Origin: Lomentospora prolificans
Taxonomy: Eukaryota; Ascomycota; Sordariomycetes; Microascales; Microascaceae
NCBI GenBank assembly: GCA_029532625.1
Contig: JARFXM010000004.1
Location: forward strand, 2,914,001-2,978,000
Direction of reading: 5' to 3'
DNA: 64,000 nucleotides
The notes under the pieces are model-generated. The model searched no databases. It saw nothing but the letters and a program-made list of their open reading frames with translations, and was not told where the DNA came from. The position numbers and the translations under genes are program-made. Shown piece after piece: positions 55,198 through 64,000 of the stretch. Each line of letters opens with the position of its first letter. Position 1 is the stretch's first letter.

Positions 55198-57820
55198 GGT
55201 TGGGAGCTGAAGATACGCGGCCGCCCGCCATTCCGTGGCAGTATTTCAGTCTTGTACCAATGGTTGAGCGAGAAATTTTGATGCCAAACTAAATCTTGCG
55301 ATGGGCTTGTCGAAAGCAAGATGCGCCAGATGTGGAAGCCGGACAAGACAGCCCCCAGCTGGCTCTTGGTCGCAGAAAACAAGTATCGCCGAAACTAATA
55401 TCTCTTATCCGCGGGTGTGCAGGTTATTCCAGCCGCCCCCAGCGCCCAAAAGGTGACATTATTCTAGGAGCCATTAAGCTTGATTCTACTGACGCTAGTA
55501 TTATCTCCTTTCCACACAAAATACTCCAGTTACTCTTAGTATAATTTGCAGAAGGCAACAGAGGCCCAAGTCCACCGCTCGGGCCCACACTCCATATTAA
55601 GTTGTCTCGAATCGAAATTCTAAACCTCAGCAACTAAGGCTGTTGCTGCATCGCATCGCTGCATGACGATCATGGGAGAGAAAAAGTTCACATCCCATGA
55701 ATAAAGGACGAGGATGCTGGTGAGTAGCTGCATTACTCGATATCACCACGATTCACTTCGCTATGTCTACTTAAACTACTATCCATCATCATCACAGGGA
55801 AATCGGCCACGGTAAGCACCACAGAATTAGCACTGGGAGACTAGTTAGCGTCAAGATGGTCATGGGTAGTATCAATCTCCCAGAGCAAACGAAACACCGG
55901 GGGATGAAAACCCCCGAGTGGAGACGCTGCTGGCGTTCATTACGGAGTATAATTCAGCATGTCGGGAGGAGGAGACTATTCTCCGGAAGTTACCTCGTTC
56001 TTGGGTGGTGGGGCGGCAAGCCTCGTTTGACTGGACTGACGCGTCAACATCGGCTAGCTACCCATCCTCTTGGAATCTTACGCACGCATCTCTCCATCTT
56101 GTTATGCAAGAGTAACCCTACAATTAGGGTTATAGTCAGTGCCACGGTTTATATTTATATCGCTATGTTACATCTCAGTCACGAACTGGTACTTTTCTAG
56201 TCCATTTAGAGACTCGTGTTTAATATGGGATAGTTATACCTGACACTCAAATATTTCTTAGTGGTCTTGGAGGTTGAGCAGTGTCCGTGCTCCCTAGCAA
56301 CAAGACCAAAGATACCCCATAGAGAGGTCGAAACGACGGTATCGGTAATATTTTTTTTCGTCGGTTAGGGGTACCTCTTCGTTTCAAACTATTCAAATGT
56401 CTACGACGTAGCAGGCGGCGAGTGCTTGCTAAAAATAACTGGCTTGTCCATTTTGATCCTATAAGTTTCCGACATTTCAATCCGGAATTATGAGACAGGG
56501 AAGCACTCATGGAGGTGGATGGGCTGAGAGCTATTGGAAAGCGGTCTCGGCGATAGTGAACCTGAAAGTGGTCGTAATATCTGATGATTCGTTGCTCAAC
56601 ACGAAGACCATGCCAGTGCGCGGACAAGACCGCAAGCCTTGTACAACGAGAAATTAATAACACAGGAGCGATGGCATCTTCTGTCCTACAAGGCGCGAGC
56701 ATAGCAGCCATACCCATATGACTGAGGTACGCGCGAAGTAAATAGTAGGCATCAGGCACCAGATACCAGAAGTTGAAATGAGGTCAGTTCCTTCCGAAAA
56801 CACATCAAGAAACTGGGTGCTGTCTGTATTTCCACGATCAGGCCATGTTTCGTAGCCATTTTGGCGGACCTGAGACTAACGTCCATCTTAGTTTAGGGCG
56901 TAAACTAAGAGGACAGGGGAGCCAAAGATGGTAGCTTCAATTCTCGATCCGGGGCCGTTGCGACAGACCCGGAAATCGTAGATGGGTAAGGTAATAACTT
57001 GAGGTCAACTGATTCCTTCTGCCCTCCTTCCCTCATCTGCTGAATCGGATTGTGGCAGTGTGTCGAACAAACGACGGAGCACAATAAGCGGACGGTTGCG
57101 ACTGGCTCATGTTCAACGACGTGACGTCAGCGTGACATTTTGGCTTCCCGGACATTCCAGGGCATTGGTTATAATAACGGAAGATGCCCCTCACCCACGG
57201 GAGGTTTGCTCCATCATGTCTCTAGCTTGAGAGGCGAGTAACTCAATGAGAATACTCTCCGACATGTCATTGCGGTGTACCATTGTTGTCAACGGAACGA
57301 ACAACAAACGGTGCATGCCTTTGCTAACATAAACCCCCCACAAGCGGCGACAAGTGACGACGAGAGACCGCGGTTCCATGTCTCTCCCCCATCTCGCCCC
57401 GCCCCTGGCAAAGATTCATCCGCATCGATCGACCTGTCTTCAACGGGGTTAAAATAGACCTACTGCGCCCTGCGACCGAACGATCACGAATCAACCTAGC
57501 CCTCGGTACCTTTCCTCCTTTGCCTTTGGTCAAACTAGTCGATACCCCCGAAATCTAAAACGTGCCACATTTGAGCCAGTTCTCACGCCTTGAAATGTCC
57601 AAACGCCAGAGGGACACCCACCGAACCCTATCGCCTGCGCCAGAACTCTCTACCTCTTCGGATCAACGCCCGGTAAAAGTGCAACGGGTAGGACGTCACA
57701 GCCCTGCCATATGATGACAAAAGCGCTGCCTTGACTGCCTTGTTCCTTTTCAGCCGTTTTACTATACTCCTGCTTTCGGACTTGATCGTTGGAGTGAGAG
57801 GACCTATTTCGGTTCTAATC
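54735..57820. other. intergenic stretch with poly(T) and exon-like fragment
   Basis: It holds the SDR promoter, a T31 run at 55166-55196, an exon-like plus-strand frame at about 55870-56115 without an ATG, and a 171-codon minus-strand frame (56759-56247) that starts at GTG and shows no family motif. A short plus-strand frame from ATG 57595 (MSKRQRDTHRTLSPAPEL) ends at 57713 and could be an extra upstream exon of the next gene, though no splice to it keeps frame. Confidence 0.5.
55166..55196. repeat. T31 homopolymer
   Basis: Thirty-one consecutive T on the plus strand, flanked by GGCGGC and GGGTTGGG. Read on the minus strand this is a 31-A run, which may be a retroposed poly(A) tail or a plain homopolymer. 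Confidence 0.95.
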
Positions 57821-59043
57821 ATGCCTTCCCAGCAGACTAGTTCCAACTTCACGGATTCCAATGACACGCAGCTAAGCCGGGAGATATCGAGACACCCCAA
57901 CCAAGAAGCTCCTCAAGCCCACCCCTCTAACCCCGCAGCGGTCCAGCGCAGCCCTAGCCGTGCCGGCCATGGGGCGCAAACCTCAGCAGCCTCGTGTATT
58001 GGGGTCCCTGAAACTAATCACGGTCCCAAACCAAAGCCCGGAAGTCGTTACGAGGCGCACGACGTAGGAGATCGAGATGTTACAAGGCACTATTCTACTC
58101 GCAAAAATCCAGCGGCGCATGGCATCCGGCCTGAGCAGGTGAGGGAGAATGTGCCCATGGTACCTCCTTTTGGCGGAGTCTCCAGGGTCCCGGCGATGAC
58201 GGCATCTGGGCTTCCTGGGCCGTTCCCATTTGAAAGGTCCCTAAAACAGCGGCCTCGAGAAGAAAGGGATATGGGTGGGTTGCAACTTCCTTTTTTATTT
58301 TCCTTTCGTTTCTCTTCTTTTCTTCCTTGTTTCTTCTCCCACACTCCGTCATAGCTATCACACTCCGTACTAGTCATGGAGGACCGGTCATCTTTCCAAC
58401 CCCATCTACTTCCTGGCTGCCCAATAACATGTAATTAACCTTCCATGCAGCGCAGCACGGGAACGAATCGAGTAGAAAAGCGTCGAAATCTACAGGGGAT
58501 GCGGCAGCTCAGAATACATCACCGAGTCGTCAACGTTCGGACTTAGAGGCCATGATGCCACCAAGTGCTCCATCTCTCGAAGATAAATTGACATCTATGA
58601 ATCATGAGGACTCTACTGCCAAGTTACCATTCAAGACGAGTATGGTCGATGATACGTCTAGTGAGACCCAGTTAAAGGCCCTGCGAGAGTACGCTTCACG
58701 AGAAGGTGCCAGTCTAAAAAGTTTGATTGACGATCGGTCCCCTGATGAGGAGGCGATAACTTATCGCGACACTGAGAAGACTTCTCCTGTCTCGGAAAAA
58801 CCACGGAAGGACGCCGTGTTGGCGTTATATGCGTATCCAAAGATGAACCACAAGGGTGAATACTTTCCTTGTGTGCCGCAAAGCCGTAAGGACGAAATGA
58901 ATCGCGCCAGAGAAGATTTGAGGAATATGGAAGTACAGTTACGCACTGCGACGCGGCAACAGATTTCGGCGGCGTCCGAGACTTTCAAGGAGGGCGACGG
59001 TCAGTCTCCAGTTCTTACTCCAAAGCAGGCCTACCTCAGTTAG
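57821..59043 (+). CDS. hypothetical protein, two exons
   Basis: A predicted 348-residue protein that I do not recognise. Exons are 57821-58274 and 58451-59043, joined across a 176-nt intron (GTGGGT...TGCAG) that contains a long T/C-rich stretch. The first exon product is polar and Pro/Ser/Arg-rich (SRHPNQEAPQAHPSNPAAVQ). The second has a possible structured part near its end: a KALREYASREGASLKSLI helix, then DAVLALYAYPKMNHKGEYFP with CVPQ, then a likely helix (EMNRAREDLRNMEVQLR). No signal peptide or transmembrane helix is visible. The ATG is the first in the long open frame, after a pyrimidine-rich leader. An alternative start at 57595 cannot be joined in frame. The gene model is moderately supported by coding length and splice signals. 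Confidence 0.55.
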
Positions 59044-62000
59044 AGCCTCTCATGTTTAACCATGCTAAGCTCTAATTAGAGCATGATTCCTAACGAAGGC
59101 TTAGGAAGCCGGGGAGGCTTGAGCAAGTTGCCTTCCACGGCTTCGATTCCGGCCACGCAACGGCTATTGAACCCTTCTCACCTGGCACTCTACAACAGTG
59201 TCTATATTCTCTTTGATACCATATATAAGTAACGAGTAATAACGAGATGGTACCCGAAGCACTAGCTAGGTCCATGAGGTTCAAGAACACACGTAGCTGC
59301 TCTTCCTTTTCCTTTCTTTTGGGAGGCTGAAATGGTTTGGAGGGAGCCAGTGATGAAATTCTCTTGAAAGGGGCCGAGAGAAGACCCGTTTAAATGATGT
59401 GCATTGGGAGGCAAGCTCCGGTATAAGACTTGCATCGATCAAACTACTTTACCTGTGGGAAGAACGCAGAGCGGGGAGATGATATGCCAGGCAACGTAGT
59501 GTGGAGGTGCTCGGTATTATTACTCTATGTATGGCCTTTCTGCGTGTTCCCGACCCACCAGCTTCCTTACTCAAGGTTGAAGGCTTCGTTGCATCTCACA
59601 TGTCGAGCTGTTATATATCGAGCCATTAATGCTGAAGATGTAACTGTGTGAAGTCCTCGTTATTAGAGATCGCTGGGCGGCCATGTTACTTGAGACTTCG
59701 AGGAATTTCTCCCATCATGGCGGTCTCTGCTAAGAAACTATCCATTTTTTCGTGGGTGAATCGAACGGGAACCCAGTCCCTAGCCAGCTTTGATTTGTCC
59801 TCAGTGGGAGTGGACATAATAATAAATATGGCTAATCGAAGTCGACGGCCAGCTGAGAGAATTCGATCTGTCAGCCCCGCAAACATGTAGGAGGAGCAAA
59901 CTACACCAGTCCTACCAAGCTAAGCGAGACCCAGCCCAGCCAATCAATTCCACTCAAGACGCCAGCTGGCCGAAGGAGCGTGCTCCTGGCTGAGCGGACT
60001 AGTTGCGTTTCAGCTTGGCCAAGGAATATGGGGACAGTGACATCAATATGGGAAGGGGGGAGGAGATACGAAGTAGGAACTGGCTTTAGGAGGTATTGCA
60101 ACCCACATAATATTATCCACTCTGCTTACGCATCAACGGCCTTGGATCAATCCGCTAGTGAGCTATCGACCCCTTTACCTCAGTAGTGTTACCACTGTTC
60201 CGGTCGGCTAACTATTAGCAGGTTTGGGTAAATGTGTGGTTGTCTTATACTATACATGGAGTTTGCCCAGTTGCGCGCCCACTTAACTAACACGTGCCGG
60301 TCGCAGTGGAATGTGCAACGTGAGCTAAAAGGCGGAGGGTGAAGAACCATGGACCCGACCCCTTGTTTGTTTCATAAAATATATCTATACATATATATAA
60401 AAGGAACTCCTAAGTGGGCATGGATATTGCACCATGAGGCTCTAAAACCTTCAGCTCGTGTGGGAGCGCTCCTGGAACTGTCCAGATTCATATGCAAGAC
60501 TTCCTCCACGAGCAGGGAAAGAAAGTGCAAAGAAGCAAACTCCTCGGCCTGGACCCAGGCTAGTTAGTCCCCACGCCGAAACGCTGAAAAAGGAAGGTAT
60601 TCGGCCAGATATCCCGTAAAAAGAAAAGAAAAAAAATCTGCGTCCTCTCTCAAATCATTCACAGCTCCCTTGTGGTGTCAATGACTCAGTCTCAGAGCCG
60701 AGATCAAAGTGATATGTCGCTTTGTTCCGATCCAGGGTCGGGCACATTTCCGATTACCCAATTTGAGATGCTGCATCTTTGTGGCGATGGAAGGAGGGCT
60801 GCTGCATGGCCAGATCCAGGCCCGGACCAACCAGGTTTCCGGAGTTAGACAGGCCCTGCCTGCGAGGCCCTACAGTCTAGACAAGGGCGGCTATGTCGAC
60901 AGCGTCTCGATGGTGCATATGCATATTCCTGAACTTTATGTGGTCCCCCAAAGGGGTTACGCGAGCCACGGGCCCGGTGATTGCTCGCCAGGCTGGGTTG
61001 GTGCAGGAGCCTTGATCACGGCAGCGATGCGAAGCATTCACGTCGCACTCAATGCCTGCCAGCAACAACATCGCGACAGCCCCGGATTCCGGAGATAAAA
61101 GTACTTGCACCGAGGTACATCAACATGAGAAAGAATAAAGTGCGACGCGTGACTTGCAAGGAGTGCGAAGGCTGAAGGGAAACCTGGCTTCGCATCCTGT
61201 CCTGTCTGCCCCGCTCATGTCGTCACACCCTTACCCCTTGGTAAAGAAATATCGAGGGGCTCACCGGTCGGGAGGAAAGGTTGAACCCGCGTGTGAATCT
61301 CGGACCCGTCTCCAGTGGATTGGTGGATGTGGATGCTTCCTGGGGTTTGTTCCGGCGTGAATGAATGTGACGCTGCAAATTGGCCAATGTGAGGCAGAGG
61401 AGGACTTCGTTCCTTTGCTTGCGATTAAATACGGGATAATATTAGCCACTCCACACAATTACGGCGATGCGGTAGAATTCGGAGTCGGCAAATGTCCCCC
61501 GAAACCTCGGGTCGTAGCTCGTGTGGCTCAATGTTCCTCTCCGTCTTGACTAATCGGTATTAATTGAACCTAAACTCGACGTTCAAATTCACGAAGGGTC
61601 TGGAGTAGTGATCAATGGATACCAGCGCCGTCGCAGCCAAGAAGCAGCACCGCACTGTCTCATGGACTGAGCCCTGTTCCGCAAGCCTGTGCCTGTGACA
61701 ATGCTAGCGGGCTGTACTGATTAGAGTGTACCAGCCGCTCACAGGCCAGCACATCCCATGGATTGATCAAGTATTTGATTCTGCCAGCTTAAAATTCAAA
61801 ACGACCATAGATGGCAGAACGACATTGCCCTCGCCAGCAGCTGGCGCTGGTCTTCTTGCCCTTGGATTTTAGCGCGTCTCCACTGGCTATCAGCTTCAGT
61901 AGCGCGCCCTAGCGACGACCGGCTGGACTAGGCCAGCTGAAGATATTAGAAGGGAATCGTTTGGTAGCTCCGAAAGAGACGAACCCGTCAACCAGCGCCA

Positions 62001-63823
62001 GCGCTGGGTCGTACCGGGTTGTCCTCATATTGTCCTGGCAGCAATCTTCACAGCCAGCTGGCTTGCTTCGCATCGTCGGCCAGCCGCCCTCGGATGGACA
62101 CTGACAACATACGCACCTACTCAGTGCTGGAACGGACCTCAATTCACACACTCAATCCATCAAATGCCATTTCCTTCTGATTTCACGTCCTGTTGGTCCT
62201 TCAGTGGCCTGAGCGTAGCATCTTCCCATTCTCCTACAGCCGATTGCGCTCCAGTGCGACGCTAGCCAGGCCTTGTCTCCACAGTGAATCCTTTCGTAGT
62301 CTTACCATTCTACTGGTACTCGCCCCCTTCCTGCCGATGTTCTATCAATCTTGCCGGGCGCCCAGCTAGGAACATTGAAGTCAGTCACGTTTATTAGCCA
62401 AGCACCAACTCAAAAGCCAACCTGCCTGTTACCCTTTGATTTATTTATTTTATTTTTTGCTATTTTATTCTATTATTTTATTTTTATCATTTCATTTTTC
62501 CTTATTTTTATTTTTAAATTTTTTGGCCGTCTTGTTCCTCTTTCCTTTTCATGGCGTTTAACCTGAGACGACTAATGAATATTAACCCTACTCCGCACTC
62601 CAAGTCTATCTTGACTGTTGTTCGAGTCTAGCGCAAGATAAGCCAGCAACCCTTCGTGATCGCCGGCTGACCCGGCGGCGGGCGCACGGATACCCCAATT
62701 CTCGTCTTTCCGCAGCAGGAAGTCCAGAAAAGCCGGGCCTGCAAAGCTGGCTGCAACATGGGACTCCCTGGCACTGAAGCCAAACTCTACATAGCCAGGA
62801 AAGCACAAGCCACTCGACCGGTCAGTGCCAACTGCATGCTTCTGTATCGAGTTAATGGTTTCGTTTAATAATAGTGTCCTTCTTGTATTGGATTAGTGAC
62901 TCGCCATTGGTGCCGGAACAGGGACAGGGGCAAACTCGATTCAAGGCTAGCACTTCGACTGGCGGCACATTGAACAACGCTCGCCCTCCTCTCGACAACA
63001 GCGGATGGGTCATTCCACGTCGTCTTCCGCATTAAAGTATGGAACCCTGCACTGTATTGGGGGATATATGCCTCGGAGTGACATCCCTCCCTTCGAATCG
63101 GCTCTCGATCCGGCGTGTGAGGGAAAAGACCCCAACTTGCCTTGTGACTGGCTTGCTTGCTACACGTATTGTCGTATATTTTGGCCGTGATTACACGCCC
63201 TGGGGAGGAATCTCCATTGTTCCCTCGCTCCCTTGCTCCGTTAGATCCGACACCCCTCCGACGCAAGGATGTAAAGGGCGCCTTGCGAGGGTATCCAAGT
63301 CTTCTCGATCCCGAAGTGATAGACGACGCCGTGCCGCATGAGGTGGAGACAGGCCCCTTTCTCCCAGTCTCCACTTTGTCCCTCACCGGCGCTGTCGATT
63401 GTTTATTGCCGCACGTAGACCCTCCTTTTAGAGACACGAGATGTGGAGGATGGAGGAGGGGCAAGGGGGATTCTCTGTCATGTTAAAGCCTCCCAAGAAT
63501 TCCACCTGCCGGGGAGGGAGAGGAACATGCTGCCGGATGTGTCGAACAAGGAATCCCACAGACGTCCATTGTCAGAGGTGTATACAAAACTGCATGCCCC
63601 ACGCTTTCGAGGCCCCCAAGACTCTTTCCTCGAACCATATTTGCATTTTCTTTTTTGTTTTTTTCTTCTTCCATCTGAACGTTTCTTTGGTTCACCCACG
63701 CATCACCTCGCTCTAGCCCATCTGGACCTCGTCGCTTGCAGCCAACCGATTTAAAGGATCCCTTTCAGGAAACGGCCGCCTTTCCCTTCTCAAGACACGT
63801 GGGAGACACACAGACGCCTGAAG
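59044..63823. other. long intergenic stretch
   Basis: No gene is supported across 4.8 kb. A CCAGC-rich patch lies at 61621-62130. Near 62438-62525 is an AT tract (TTTATTTTATT). Frames up to 199 codons (63464-62865, minus) and 129 codons (60709-61098, plus) lack family motifs, and the second starts at GTG. The last 400 bp are pyrimidine-rich and should contain the promoter of the gene at the right edge. Confidence 0.55.
61621..62130. repeat. second CCAGC/GCTGG pentamer-rich patch
   Basis: I counted 16 copies of CCAGC or GCTGG in about 510 bp, where about one is expected by chance with equal base use. Overlapping palindromic forms such as CCAGCTGG appear near 62053 and CAGCAGCTGG near 61835. 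Confidence 0.72.
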
Positions 63824-64000
63824 ATGACGACGACAACCAAGCACATCGACCGCAAATCGCTCTACACGAGTCTTGAGGCCCGTATAGACTACCTTCATCG
63901 TTTCTTGGACTTCAATGATGGTTTGTACCAACACTTAATGAGCTCAAGTTTCATATATGTAGGCTAAGCTTGTCTTGACGAATTCTCCAGACGATGTCGC
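63824..64000 (+). CDS. N-terminal part of a fungal protoglobin-like protein (cut by window end)
   Basis: Exon 1 is 63824-63920 and exon 2 begins at 63991, with a 70-nt intron (GTTTGT...TCCAG). The joined start reads MTTTTKHIDRKSLYTSLEAR followed by IDYLHRFLDFNDDDVA. The pattern DRK-LYTSLEAR-xYLHxFLDF matches, from memory, the first helices of the fungal protoglobin (globin-sensor) domain, a heme-binding fold of unknown physiological role in moulds. Only about 35 residues are visible, so the proximal His and other heme contacts lie outside the window. The gene continues beyond 64000. The family call is moderate. Confidence 0.55.

Noticed and set aside
56247..56759. 171-codon minus-strand frame
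   Set aside because: Begins at GTG and no family is recognisable. It could hide an exon, but I cannot support it.
57595..57713. Upstream first exon (MSKRQRDTHRTLSPAPEL) for the gene at 57821
   Set aside because: The available donors end in phases that do not join the downstream open frame through the acceptor near 57760.
60709..61098. 129-codon plus-strand frame
   Set aside because: Starts at GTG and has no recognisable domain.
62865..63464. 199-codon minus-strand frame
   Set aside because: No domain, no coding-like composition, and it overlaps other frames of equal quality.

Overview
The window looks like nuclear DNA of a filamentous ascomycete, probably a Sordariomycete. Protein genes are split by short GT-AG introns (57 to 176 nt) with CTAAC-like branch points, and the families are typical of moulds: an AA9 lytic polysaccharide monooxygenase, MFS sugar porters, a HET domain protein, single-pass wall-sensor-like proteins and a fungal casein kinase 1. 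I found no prokaryotic signals, tRNA, rRNA or CRISPR array. All exon joins were made by eye from splice signals and reading frame; no transcript or database was consulted.

Layout. 1-5216 has no gene I can support. 5217-15013 holds an SNF-type amine/amino-acid symporter, a decayed short-chain dehydrogenase (SDR), an intact NmrA-like NAD(P)-binding protein, a Cys-rich single-pass membrane protein and an MFS sugar porter. 15014-27650 is sparse: a small hydrophilic protein, a membrane-anchored histidine acid phosphatase-like protein, a BTB/POZ pseudogene with three frameshifts and a second single-pass membrane protein. 31626-38244 holds casein kinase 1, the AA9 enzyme and a second MFS sugar porter; the last two could work together in using plant polysaccharide, though nothing shows co-regulation. 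38245-57820 looks like accessory sequence: short direct repeats about 2.4 kb apart enclosing a 190-bp tandem repeat and a pseudogene of a small Cys-motif/coiled-coil protein, then one uninterrupted 7.95-kb ORF for a 2650-residue HET-ankyrin protein, then AT-rich gene-free DNA. 53808-54734 is an intact SDR. 57821-59043 is an unrecognised protein. The right edge cuts a gene whose N-terminus resembles fungal protoglobin proteins.

The most notable object is the giant HET-ankyrin protein. It has a HET (heterokaryon incompatibility) module directly followed by about 50 ankyrin repeats, no visible NTPase P-loop between them, and internal signs of repeat birth and decay. It is a candidate allorecognition or innate-immunity receptor. 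A second observation is that several intergenic stretches are crowded with the pentamer CCAGC/GCTGG, far above chance. A third is a His-to-Tyr change at the expected HD motif of the acid phosphatase.
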